DNA from: Chamaecyparis obtusa
Taxonomy: Eukaryota; Streptophyta; Pinopsida; Cupressales; Cupressaceae
NCBI GenBank assembly: GCA_027943335.1
Contig: BSBK01002163.1
Coordinates: 124,001 to 188,000 of the forward strand
Direction: 5' to 3'
Length of the DNA: 64,000 bases
The translations under genes were made by a program, and so were the position numbers. How positions within the stretch are numbered: the stretch's first letter is position 1; each line of letters begins with the position of its first letter. Under the pieces are notes generated by a model. It was not told where the DNA came from, made no database searches, and saw only the letters and a list, made by a program, of their open reading frames with translations. This document shows, piece by piece, positions 1-10,980 of the stretch.

Positions 1-990
1 ATTTTGAGGTTAAGGATGAAGTTTGTTATGAGATCCACAGTTGACAAAATTCAAAGATCATCTAAAGGATGAGATTGAAACATGTTAATGACACATATGC
101 CTAGGAAGTTTTAAGATGCAAAATGGACAAAGCACATTAAGCGACAAAATCTAATGGCTGATATGAAAATAGTTTAATTTTCTATATAAGAGATATGAGT
201 TTCATTATTGAAACATGTCGAAAGAAGGAGACTGTAGAGAATTTGCATGAAGAACTTATTCATGCATGTCTGATCAGACTGGTTAGTGAAAGAACCAAGA
301 CTGTAGAGTTTACCAAGCGTCAGAGAACCATTGACCGAGTGAAAGTAAGTTGAAGAATATTGAGGAAGTGAATTGATTAATGATCAAAGGATTTTTATGG
401 GCTTAGCATAGATCTGAATATCTACAATTGAGTTGTATTTGAATCAAATCATTACTGTATCAATTTAACCATTGATTTGGAAAATCTCTTAATTGGGTGG
501 ACTTAACCATCTTATATTCTACCCTATGTCATTCAAATAATGTACATTGTTATCTTGTTGACCCCATAGTGAATGCTGGTCAAAATTTTACTTTTAGTGA
601 TAAATCCTCTAACCAAGTCACACCTAACAGTGTGTATTATAACCTTTAACAGGGTTGGCTCTTCACCGAGCTCATTTCAGAAGAGTGAATTATTTTGGGT
701 TATCGTTCCTAGGTGGTTTTTCCCTTAACAGGGTTTCCATGTTAAATCATTTTGTTATGTGTTATTTGTGATGATTGTGTTTATATCATATTTTACATAC
801 TGCATAGTTTATTTAGTCGATAATCACATTTGGATATTTACTGGTAATTGGTATAATGGATAGACAAATTGATATTTTATGTTATCGAGCTACATAATTT
901 GTTGGGATTTTTTTACAAGGTACATATTTGTATTTGGAACTGTAAGATAACTGATCTTACTAATTCACCCCCCTCTTAGTTATTCTAACA
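1..990 (+). repeat. copia-1 5' LTR, 3' part only
   Basis: The LTR ends in CTAACA at 985-990, directly before a tRNA-Met-type primer site. A C-rich stretch (967-974) followed by CTTAGT precedes the end, as in the other copia LTRs here. A TATA motif at 183-190 puts the U3/R boundary near 210-220. No TG start is recognisable, so the LTR start is probably upstream of the window. The last 350 bases contain short direct repeats of the type TTAACAGGGTT. No gene is seen in this stretch. Confidence 0.75.
183..190 (+). promoter_or_regulatory. candidate TATA box of copia-1 LTR
   Basis: TATATAAG lies about 800 bases before the LTR end. Position and sequence fit a plant LTR core promoter; no transcript evidence is available. 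Confidence 0.5.
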
Positions 991-991
991 A

Positions 992-1003
992 TTGGCATCA
1001 GAG
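992..1003 (+). other. copia-1 primer binding site
   Basis: TTGGCATCAGAG directly follows the LTR end plus one base. The usual plant copia site is TTGGTATCAGAG, complementary to the 3' end of initiator tRNA-Met; this copy has one T-to-C change. Confidence 0.8.
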
Positions 1004-1056
1004 TGTATTGGTTTCTTGGAAGAAAGTTTTAAGGACTTGAGTAGAAATATTACAAG

Positions 1057-1983
1057 ATGTATAAGAGGGAAGTGCCAAAACTGAACAAACACAACTTTAC
1101 TACATGGAAAATCTGGATGAGACTTCACATATCTAGAATTGGAGAATCTGCTATACCTTTACTGAACAATGGCTACATACAACTGACAGTTGGTCCTTTT
1201 ACTCTTAATCAATTGAGAGACTGCCATGAACATAATATTACTATGATAGAAATTGATGTTGCTCTATCTGATGTTGAATTTGAGGATGTCAAGGATTGCA
1301 CTACAATGAAGGAAATGTGGGATAAACTTTCCCTAGTTTATGGTGGTGATGTGAATGTGATGAGAGCTAGAGATGAAAACCTGAGAGGCATATTTGATGA
1401 CATGAAGATGAAGGAAGGAGAGAATATTACACAGTACACAAACTGAATCAAAGAGGTAGTCAATGCTATCTGAGGAGCTGGTGGTACTATTTCTGAGGAC
1501 AACGTGGTAAGTAAGATATTGAGAACCTTTTTGCTTGTCTATACAATCAGAATATATGCTATTCATGAAATGAGGTCTGCACCTAATTGCACTCTTACTC
1601 TTGATAGTCTGATTGGAAAGTTAACAAATTTTGAGTTGAATAATTTTGACAATAGTGTTGTACCGAGTGTTGAGTTTTCTTTTATGTCTTCTTTGAAGAT
1701 TGGTAAATCTATCAGTAAGAATAATATAAGGAATGAAAGTGATAGTAATACTGATGATGAGCTTAATGATCTCAAAGAACTTATGGCCCAGAGACTGCAT
1801 AAAGGTAAAGGTAGATATAAGGGAAAGTTACCTTTAGCTTGTTTTAATTGTAAAGAAGTTGGCCATATTACTGCAAGACGTCCTAACAGGAAAGAGGATG
1901 ATAAAGATAGAGACCAATCTAGTGATGGGAAGTATGGAAGAAGAAACAATAGAGGCTACCAAAACTACAACAGATACAACTAA
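1057..1983 (+). pseudogene. copia-1 Gag (UBN2-type, zinc knuckle), broken
   Basis: Gag packages the RNA and forms the particle. The first part (1057-1446) opens MYKREVPKLNKHNF and has the typical copia Gag core, with WKIWM, a stretch of DCTTMKEMWDKL type, and YGGDVNVMRARDENL. A stop at 1444-1446 and a frame change separate it from the second part (1504-1983). The second part holds an acidic region and a zinc knuckle CFNCKEVGHITARR near 1840-1880. In this CX2CX4HX4C motif the last Cys is Arg, so the metal site is damaged. A basic, Asn/Tyr-rich tail follows. Protease comes next in the expected order. Confidence 0.85.
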
Positions 1984-2064
1984 GATCACAAAGATAAGGG
2001 AAAAAGGGCATGTTACCTTGCTGTAGAAGATGACTCCGACACCGACATTGATGATGATATTCAG

Positions 2065-2578
2065 GTGGTATTTGTTCCAATGAAAGATGATTCAAAAGAG
2101 GAGGAAAGGTATGTAGAAACAACACTTATTTCTAAATTTAGTAATAATGATACTTGGATCATTGATAGTGGTTGCACACATCACATGACAAGTGATGAAG
2201 ATAAGTTTGATCATCTTGAATATTATAATGGAGGTTCAGTGAAAATGAGAAATGACACACCTTGCATGGTTAAAGGAAAATGATCTATTCTATTGAATGA
2301 TAAAACCAGATGTGATAATGCATATTGGGTAAAATGAATTAATTACAATTTTTTAAGTGTAGCACATCTGAATAACTTAGGTCACTGAGTTGCATTTGAG
2401 AGCTAGAAGGTGAAAAAATATGATGAAAATTGAAAGCTTGTCAGAACAGGTGGACAATCAAAAGGTAATTTATTTTATCTTGACAATGCTCAGACTTCTT
2501 GTTTGCTGGTGAAAAATTAAGATGCATGGTTATGGCATAAGAGGTTATGTCATGTAAATTTTGATAACATGATTAAGA
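2065..2578 (+). pseudogene. copia-1 protease and first half of pre-integrase domain
   Basis: This is the aspartic protease that cleaves the copia polyprotein. The active-site triad Asp-Ser-Gly lies at 2164-2172 in WIIDSGCTHHMTSD, the standard copia form. A TGA follows at 2281-2283; beyond it the frame still reads through the end of the protease with several stops. The start of the GAG-pre-integrase domain is then recognisable (WHKRLCHVNFDN, about 2530-2570). The gene is cut at 2578 by NA1-a, and the bases TAAGA (2574-2578) are repeated at 17294-17298, where the same frame resumes. Confidence 0.85.
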
Positions 2579-3699
2579 TGTTAGGAATGGGAACATTGAG
2601 AGGGGGTGGGGGGTGAATCAGTGTTCACTGAATTAAATATTTTTGCTTAGATCTTTAATCTTAACTTGAATGTTTAAGTACTGAAATGAATATTAACATA
2701 AACAACATAGAATAACACAACACATAACACCAATGTGGTTACTGGGAAACCCAAATAGGTAAAAAATCTAGTGGGAATTGACACCTGCTAATATTATGTA
2801 CTAGTGTTTTATGATCCTTGTTAGAAGATCCCTAACCATGTTAGGAGTTTCTTTACAATATGTTTAGTACATTGACCTGGTCAAGGGTTGAAACCTGTTA
2901 GGATTCTTTTATAATAAACCCTATTAGGGGTGTGGACTCACTATCCTAGAGCTCACTACTCAAGTGTTGAAGGCTACAACCTTCTGATCTTAGATACACA
3001 CTATATCTGTTGGATGAACTGTCACTGTGACACTGCTTGTCTAATCAGTTCCTTTGATGTGTTGATGCTTTGACCTCTTCCAAAGCTCTAATACATCTTA
3101 TCAACTCTTCACACACTTATTCTTTTCTTATCTCAACTCTATATCAACTATCATCCTAATTACAATGGGCGCATCTAATATTTATATGCACATACGAAAA
3201 AAATAACTAGGTCAGCCCTTTAACCGATTACATACAACACTTCCAATTGAATTGGCTCAAGCTTGTTTACAAATAAACATAATTACATGTTGAAAACCTA
3301 ATTACAATAGGCACATAGCCTTTACAACATAATAATATAATCACAAACCAAAATACCAATAGTCGGTTGCTTGCTTTGTTCTTCTCTGTCATTGATTGTC
3401 TGTGCAATTTGAACTCTCTATATCTTCTTCATACTGAATCTTCTAATCATGCACTCTTAGAATTAGCATGAGTATGATGTTACCACCTTAAATTCTAGGG
3501 CACATACCATAATTTTTTTATAAGCACATGCATTGATGCTCTGATCTTCAGGTACTCTGTACACTGTCCAGTCTTCAACACTTAACCAATTTATGATCTT
3601 CTCATCAAGTACGCTGACTCCAAGACACTATATGACTTTGTTACTATAATGAAAACACTATATTAAGTCATATACACTAGTATAGTCAACTTTCCAACA
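2579..3699 (-). repeat. NA1-a 3' LTR
   Basis: 1,121 bp, from TGTTAGG to CCAACA. It matches 8765-9621 plus 17022-17293 throughout (the 5' LTR, about 1,129 bp). It contains the G-rich tract at 2598-2612, which is the C-tract of the element's own strand near its LTR 3' end, with different length and purity from the partner copy. Confidence 0.9.
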
Positions 3700-3866
3700 A
3701 TCTCCCCCTTTTGCATTGATGGAAACAAAGGAATATGGCATAGTTACTAACTGTTCTCTTGTACAAAAAACTTTTGTTATATTCTATCTTATATCTCCCT
3801 TATATTCTTTACTGTACATCTTCTTTATATATCTATAGCTCAATATTCTATACATACTCCCCCTTT
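3700..3866 (-). promoter_or_regulatory. NA1-a polypurine tract and an upstream second copy
   Basis: On the - strand AAAAGGGGGAGAT (3700-3712) directly abuts the LTR and should prime plus-strand DNA synthesis. A second AAAGGGGGAG lies at 3857-3866, about 155 bases upstream, with the same CATTAATGTC-type flank. The same duplication occurs in NA1-b, NA2 and copia-2. Confidence 0.75.
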
Positions 3867-3909
3867 GACATTAATGACAAAGTTGATTCAAAACTATATC
3901 TACAAATAC

Positions 3910-6900
3910 TTACAGTGAGAGAACATCTAAATATGCTATCTATAAGTTTTGAATCTCTTTCTTCCAAAATGTAATCAATGAATTTACAATCCAGAGATGG
4001 GCGCATAATGCACATTTTAGCTTCTCCATCTTCTCCAACTCTATGCTAGGACCATGATCATATGTCACCATGGTGGCTTCTATCTCCTTGATATTCTAAT
4101 TGAGTATATCTAGTAACGGTGCAAGAGCATTTCTAAGCTGAGTCTGCCTAGCCCTTAATTTTGACCTCCTTTTCTACCTTCTCAATCTTGTCAATTTGTC
4201 CTTGATATACATTATTGCACATATTTGCATTAGTGGATGGGACTTTCACTAATTTCTTTACTTTCTCTATCATAGCTTCTGCTTCTTGTATCTTCTTGAA
4301 ATGGTCATCAGTTAGCTTGTCCTGATCCATACAGTCAGCAATAAGCTTTCTACCACTTGCTGCAAACTCCTTCAATGATGCTTGTCCAAGATTTAATGAG
4401 CTTAGGTGAAGTGTATTTAGTTACTGACCAATTCCCTAAGCCTTTTCTCTCTATACTTCTCTTCTACAACTTGAGATGCAAATGTTTCCAAGCTAGCAAA
4501 GTTATTTTAAAAAGCTGTGAGGATGTTGCTAACATCATCAACTGTATTGATCTAGGAGGCTTTCTTGTATGAAGAAAATATGTTGTTCAATATGTTTACT
4601 AACTCAAAAAATGGGGGATTACTCATTACCTATTTATCCCTAGCCTTCTCCATAGCTAAGACATTGAACTTGATCAGGTCTTCTTCTCCCCATGAATCAA
4701 AACTAGTTGCGTCAGGTGTCAAACTTGACAACAATGTTGCTAAGGGTAGTGGAGTGATAGGAGTGTTTTCCTCTACTTCTTACTTTACTTTGATTATCAT
4801 TTCAATAGATTACTCATTTCCTTTTTTTTCTTCTTTGTCTTTCTCCTCTTCCATCTTTTCTTCTTCTTTTTCTATTTCTTTTTCTTTTTCTACTTCTTTC
4901 TTTTCTTCTTTTTAATCAGTTATATCCTCAATCAATATTTCTTGTTGATTAGGAGGAGTGTTACCACATAAGTTCTTAGCCTCTTGAGTACTTACAAAGG
5001 ATTCTTTAAACTTGTCCAAATCCCTGTATGTGGCCACCATAGTAACTTTTACATTGTCAATAAAAATTGAGTCATCCTTGAGTGTCTCTATCATGGGCAC
5101 AAAATTATCTGTCTCTATATGTGTTTCAACTGCAAGCACTGAGTCTTGGGGACCTATCATATGTACATTAGTGGGCTCTTCCACCTTTACTTCCTTTTTG
5201 GGCACTTGGGCTATAGGTGCAGTAGATGGGAACATGTGTCTATTCATGAAGACTTTCTTAAATGCTTTCTCTATTTCCTTAGCCACCAATTCATAGTTCT
5301 TGTCCATTATGTGCAGCGTCCTTAACTTGGTTCTAAGATGTGGTTTCACTAGATCTAACAATAAATTATTTTCTTCTACCAAGCATACTGGGAATGTTTC
5401 ATCTAAGGTCTTTTCCCTTATCCTTAGGTCCTGTTCAATGGCCTATCTTTTTTGGAATTTTAGGATGTTCCACACATTATCTGGAATCACAGTTTTCAGT
5501 TCTAGGACTATCTTTTTTAACTTCAGCATATGTTTGACAATCATTCCATGAATTTATGACTTGTCAATTTCACTATATTTTTCATAGAACTTCCCTACTT
5601 GATTTATTTCTACCTTCATCAATGATCCTTGTACTTAACACACTTAGATTGGGTTTGAAGCTTATTTTTGGAGGTGCTTGAGTGTTCTTCCTATTCCTTG
5701 TTACTCATGAGGATGGATAACCATTGTTGATTTCTTTCTTCCTCTTACGTATTGCCTTATACTCAGGAGGAGTAGTAAGGTCAATTGTTACTATGGGTAC
5801 AGGAGGAGTAATATTAATTTTACCCTTCGTGTCATCCAATTTCTCTATTTTCACCTTCTTCATGTTTGGATCCTCAGATTTTGTCTTTGTTGTAGCTACA
5901 CTCTCTATTTCCAAAGCAATCTTCTCTTGCCTTTCTTTTTCTAAATCTGCTTGTGATGCTCCATGAATTCTCAAAATCTTTGAAGTAACCTTGGCAACCT
6001 TCATTTTTGTTGATGCGTTATTAAAAAATGCATCAAATTCTCTTGTTTTCTCTTCATAGGTTCCCCATCTTGGCTCATTAGGGTCTTTAGGTGCTGATAA
6101 CAATACTTGAACATATGCTTATAGGATTGGCTCCTCAACCTTATATCCAAGTGGATAAATCCACTTTGTCCTTGGTTCAACTACTTCCATACATTTTCTA
6201 TCAGTTTCCACCATGAAACAAATTGTGTCCTTGTATTTCTCAACAATACTTTTTAGAATCCTATATCTCATCTGCATTTTGACCCTAAATGTATTCAATT
6301 CTAGAGTCATGTAATATCTTAGTGTGCTCTCAGTAGATGCCTTGAAGGATATCTATGGCATGGTAGGAATAGTCTTGTCTAGGTATAAATCTAACACCTT
6401 TCCATGAATGTGGAAGTACATGTATATGATCAAAGACCCAAATCTAAATATCTTGGTCTTGTCATGTTTAATAGCTTTTATGTTGTCTATTAGTTGGGCA
6501 TGCGAGATCTTGCACAAATTGAACTCTTCATTCTCTCTCACAAGTCTTATTGCTGCAAGAATTGTGGCCATAGACACACTGTTCACCCTACTGATGTGTT
6601 GAAACCTATACCCCAGTATCATAGATATCAATTTGATGTCATTTTAATCAATAGGGTCTATAGTCATTTTGCACCTATCACTTCTTGATTTTCATGTTTT
6701 CTCAACAAGTTTTCTTACATCCTTTCTCCCTAGAAGAATGATGTCTGTCCTTGAAAGGCATGTCATCTCATGAATTAGGTCTCTTGTAATCCTAACTAGC
6801 ACTTCACCTATCCAAAATAAGTCATCAGGGATCCTTCTGAGTAGGATCTTGATCCATTCTGACTTGTAGAACTCATATGTCATAGCATATTCCACTATAG

Positions 6901-7159
6901 GTTGATTATTCCACTGCACATACAAATCCATGAAGGTTTTATCAGGTTTCATCATGGTTTCCATGTGCGCTCTTATTCTATCCAAACCTAATGGTTCCTT
7001 TTTGCAATGTATGTATGCCCTAATGTCTTCCACATGCATAACACCCATGCGAGTGTGAGAGAATGCACCTTCTAGGTCATCTAGTGTGGATTTAAACGGA
7101 TGCCTCTTAAACACATATCTCTTCTTCTCCGTTGCATCAAATATAATGGGAGTAGCCAT
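3910..7159 (-). pseudogene. NA1-a ORF2, unknown accessory protein
   Basis: This is a decayed frame of about 1,080 codons starting at MATPIIFDATEKK (7159). I do not recognise a catalytic family. The N-terminal 350 residues look globular, with motifs FKRHPFKSTLDDLEG, DDLFWIGE, IHEMTCL, FRFGSLIIYMYF, ICFMVE and RWGTYEEKTRE. The rest is acidic or Lys/Glu-rich linker and coiled coil. Most pieces share one frame separated by stops; a frameshift lies between about 5705 and 5382. It matches NA1-b ORF2 (58357-61532) closely and NA2 ORF2 (10981-14123) more distantly, with the same motif order. Several long antisense frames here are shadows. Mobile-element accessory protein is inference from position. 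Confidence 0.75.
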
Positions 7160-7579
7160 TAGTTGTATATCACTTTCCAAATGATCTTTAAAGACTTCTG
7201 AATTAGCATGACAAAGTAGGGTTTCCGCAATTGATCAAATGTACTGCAAATCATTGATGAATCAATCTACAATCCTTCACAATCAAATTCTAGGGCTCTT
7301 CTACTCTCGATCACTGTAAATTCGAATGCAATGAGAGATCTACAAACTTATATGAACTTTAAAGTAGGAATTCTACCATTAATGCTTACTACATAAACTA
7401 GGTTGTCACTGAAAAGTTTTTAGCTTTCATTCTACAAACAATCAGCTAGTGCACTCTTTCACATCAGATCTTCTAGTCTTCAAAAGCTTAAGTCCAAAGG
7501 CAGATACTCTGAGGGTGATTATACTGGCCACACATGGGTCTAAAGCTAAATTAGCTCCCCCTATGACTCTAAGGGTCAT

Positions 7580-8710
7580 TCATCCTAATGTAGAGGGTGC
7601 ATCCACTATGGATGCATCCAATACATTCTCATCAACCTTATCCTTCTTCACCTCTGACCAAATCAAGCTTGCATCCTCTAAAGCATTCACAAACTTGACT
7701 TCTCCTTCAATATCCAATATTGGTTCTTCGAGCTTTTTAGGGCTTTCATGACCTTGCATCCTTGATTTATAAAATTTTGAGATGTGTCCATCTTTGTTAC
7801 AAGAGTGATAAATGACTGGAGGCATTATATTCCTTGATGCATTGATATGGGTTACCATTTTACATTGTCTTGCAGAGTGACCATTATAGTTACATATTTG
7901 ATGTGTAACATTCTGAGAACTTCTTACATTTGGCTGATTCTAATTTCTCTGATTATGTTGAGTCTTGTTCTTTTGACTTGTCTTACAATCCATAGCTCTA
8001 TGACCAAATATATTGCATGAATAATCGTAACCATTGAAAGGTCTTACCTCTATACAGGTCCTTGCTATATGTCCATTCCCATTACATGCATAACAAGTTC
8101 GATCTACTAGCTTGTGCTCATTCATGGATGGTTCAACATGATCTTTAGTCCAACTTCCAATCTCCTTAACATCTAAGGTGTCTTTTGGTACTTTCATTCT
8201 TGCTCACATGTTGTCAATTTGATTTTGTACTTCATTGTATCCTATGTAGCTAGTATCTCCTTTAACTCTTCTTGCATACAACTGAGATTCTATCAAATCA
8301 GAACTGGTGTGCAATTTATCAATGTTATTCTTTGACTCTTTCAATTCAAATTCCAAGCTTTCTTTGTTGTTTCTTAGCTCCAAGATTTCCATGTTTTCTT
8401 GCCTCAATTCTTCATTGAGTTGAAGGTTCTCTTTGATCTATTCATCATAGACTTGTTGATTGTTAGTCAGCTTATCATCCAATTCTTCAATTTGTTCTTT
8501 CCAAGATGAATTTTATTTATTGAGATTCTTAATCATTATCCCTAAATCACTAGTAGAGAATTCTTTCAAATCCTTTCTTAGCCTTTTGATGACTACTTGA
8601 GCATCACTGACTTTTTCTTTCAGTTCTTCAATTTCTTTTTCAGATCTGTCCAGGTCTTCAAGAGTAGCTTCAAGATTTCTTTTCAGATGTTTCATTTCTT
8701 CTTTTTCCAT
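7580..8710 (-). pseudogene. NA1-a ORF1, Gag-like coiled coil plus zinc knuckles
   Basis: The frame spans 377 codons including the stop, from MEKEEMKHLKRNL (8710) to DAPSTLG (7580). The first half is a heptad-rich coiled coil. The second half has zinc-knuckle motifs such as CYACNGNGHIARTC (CX2CX4HX4C), a variant SCNIFGHRAMDC lacking its first Cys, and a degenerate SCNKDGHISKFY. In-frame stops split it, but the frame is kept throughout. NA1-b ORF1 has exactly the same length (1,131 bases), so neither copy has a net indel. Coiled coil plus CCHC knuckles suggests a nucleocapsid/Gag role: RNA packaging and particle assembly with a partner element's Pol. Confidence 0.8.
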
Positions 8711-8750
8711 GATCTCCTCCAGTGGTTAAACTTCTTTGTTGAGGACCATA

Positions 8751-8763
8751 GCTTTGATACCAA
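8751..8763 (-). other. NA1-a primer binding site
   Basis: On the - strand TTGGTATCAAAGC lies one base after the 5' LTR end. It is one base different from the initiator tRNA-Met type TTGGTATCAGAGC. Confidence 0.8.
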
Positions 8764-9621
8764 TTTTTAGGAATGGGAGCACTGAGAGGGGGGGGGGGGG
8801 GGGGGGTTGAATCGGTGTTCACTGAATTAAATCTTTTTGCTTAGCTCTTTAATCTTAACTTGAATGCTTAAGTATTGAAATGAACATTAACATAAAAAAA
8901 ATAGAAGAACACAACATATAACACCAATGTGGTTATGGGGGAACCCAAATAGGTAAAAACCTCGATGGAAATTGATAGCCACTAATATTTTGTACTAGTG
9001 TTTTATGATCCTTGTTAGAAGATCTGTAACCCTGTTAGGAGTTTCTTTACAATATGTTTAGTATAGTGACCTGGTCAAGGGTTAGACCCTATTAGGATTC
9101 TTTTACAATAAACCATGTTAGGGGTGTGGACTCACTATCCTAGAGCTCACTGCACAAGTGGTGAAAGCTACAACCTTCTAATATTAGATACACACTATAT
9201 CTGTTGGATGAACTATCACTGTGACACTGCTTGTCTGATTAGTTCCTTTGATGCACTGATAATTTGACCTCTTCCAAAGATCTAATACATCTTATCAACT
9301 CTTCACACACTTCTTCTCTTCTTATGTCAACTCTATATCAGCTCTCATCCTAATTACAATGGGTGCATCTAATATTTATATGCGCATACAAAACAAATAA
9401 CTAGGTTGGCCCTTTAATTGATTACATACAATGCTTCCAATTGAATTGGCTCAAGTGTGTTTACAAAAAATAATAATTACATGTTAGAAACCTAATTACA
9501 ATAGGTGCATAGGCTTTACAACATAATAATATAATTGCAAATCAAAATACCAATAGTCGGTTGCTTGCTCTATTCTTCTCTGTCATTCACTGTCTATACA
9601 ACTTAAACTCTCTATATCTTC

Positions 9622-10759
9622 TGTTGGAAATATTCAGGAATTAACTGAGTTACTGAGAGGGGAGGGGTGAATCAGTAACTCCAAATTTTCTTTCAATTAC
9701 AGATGTATTAACATGTAATTTACTTTAACCTTTTCATACAGAAAGCATGAAACTTAAAAGCATTCACAATAATGACACATAGATTTGGTTACCCAGAAAC
9801 CTTCCAAAAAGAAAGTAAAACTGGGGTGGGGATGAAACCCACAAAGCTTTAATACTGCAGAATAAAGTTGGCCGGTTAAGGCTTACAATTTGATCACTTC
9901 TGATGATCCACCCTGTTAAAGGATTTACAAACATACAATGAAGTATGCACTCGGTAAAGAGATTTTACAAAAGACTGTTAAGTCTACCTGGTTAAAGGAT
10001 TTTAGTACTGATTCACCTATTAGGATGAAACAGTAGATCTCTTGCTTTACAACTGGATTGCTGATTGAGATTCGCTGATGTACTGATCACCTTCTGTGAT
10101 AAATTTGTCTTTGCTGTTCCTTATACTGCTAAAGCCCTTTGTAATTCACTTATCTCTGCCTTTCTTTCTTTTTCACATACATACTTATTACATACATCTT
10201 GACATTTTTACAACATTGTTTATATACAAGTCTTAAACAATTAATTACAATTACAATTACAAAGTCGGCTTGACAAATAAACATAAGTGCTACTAAGTCG
10301 GCCCAAGTATGGTTACACGGTTCCTGCAAACTAACTCGGTGACTTTCTGATACTCGGCGTCCGCTGCATTACTCAGCATCATCATGCACTTGGTAGAAGT
10401 GAAGGCACAGTTCATACTGACCACTCGGTAGGTTTTGAACTCGGTAAATACTAGTGACTCGGTAGACATGATGTTACTCAGTTTACACTATCCTGCTCAG
10501 TTTGTACTAACTTGCTTGGTTTGCACTGTCTTGCTCGGTTTGCACTGTTTGCTCGGTTTGCACTGTCTGCTCAGCTTGCACTATCTGCTCGGTTTGCACT
10601 TTCTACTCAGTTTGCACTGTCTGCTCAGTTTGCACTGTCTGCTCGGTTTGCACTGTCTGTTCGGTTTGCATTGTCTGCTTGGTTTGCACTGTCTGCTCGG
10701 TTTGCACCCAGAATGCAAATAAGTGTTGTCACTAGTGGCAATTTTGCTTAATGCCAACA
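9622..10759 (-). repeat. NA2 3' LTR
   Basis: 1,138 bp, against 1,225 bp for the 5' LTR. The 87-bp gap equals three 18-bp minisatellite units (54) plus a 33-bp indel near 9908. A TATA motif on the - strand (TATATAAA) lies at 10219-10226. Confidence 0.92.
10475..10711. repeat. 18-bp minisatellite, 13 units, NA2 3' LTR
   Basis: Thirteen tandem units of about TGCTCGGTTTGCACTGTC; the first three are 19 bp and the last is a variant ending in CACCCAG. It lies just inside the 5' end of U3 on the element's strand, where enhancers often lie. Two overlapping + frames encoding repetitive Leu-Gly-Leu-His or Ala-Arg-Phe peptides are by-products of the repeat, not genes. Confidence 0.95.
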
Positions 10760-10945
10760 ATCTCCCCCTTTGGCATTAGTGACAAAAAAACTTATTGGCC
10801 AAAACTTATATACATGAATCATGCTGAGTTTTATTTTGATTTTTCAAAATTTGTCTTTGTTATAGGGCTTTATACATTGTCTCCCCCTTTCAATGTGCTA
10901 ACTTTTTCTATACAAATCTTCTTCTATACATATATCTCCCCCTTT
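10760..10945 (-). promoter_or_regulatory. NA2 polypurine tract with two upstream copies
   Basis: On the - strand AAAGGGGGAGAT abuts the LTR (10760-10771). Two further AAAGGGGGAG tracts lie at 10881-10890 and about 10936-10945. The LTR-adjacent copy is the likely plus-strand primer; the others repeat the motif as in sirevirus-type copia elements. Confidence 0.72.
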
Positions 10946-10980
10946 TTGATGATAATGCCAAAGGTGTATATACAAGTGAG

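Noticed and set aside
10435..10751. Two overlapping open frames giving Leu-Gly-Leu-His and Ala-Arg-Phe repeat peptides (also at 16638-17008)
   Set aside because: They are translations of the 18-bp minisatellite in the NA2 LTR; any array with a period divisible by three gives open frames.
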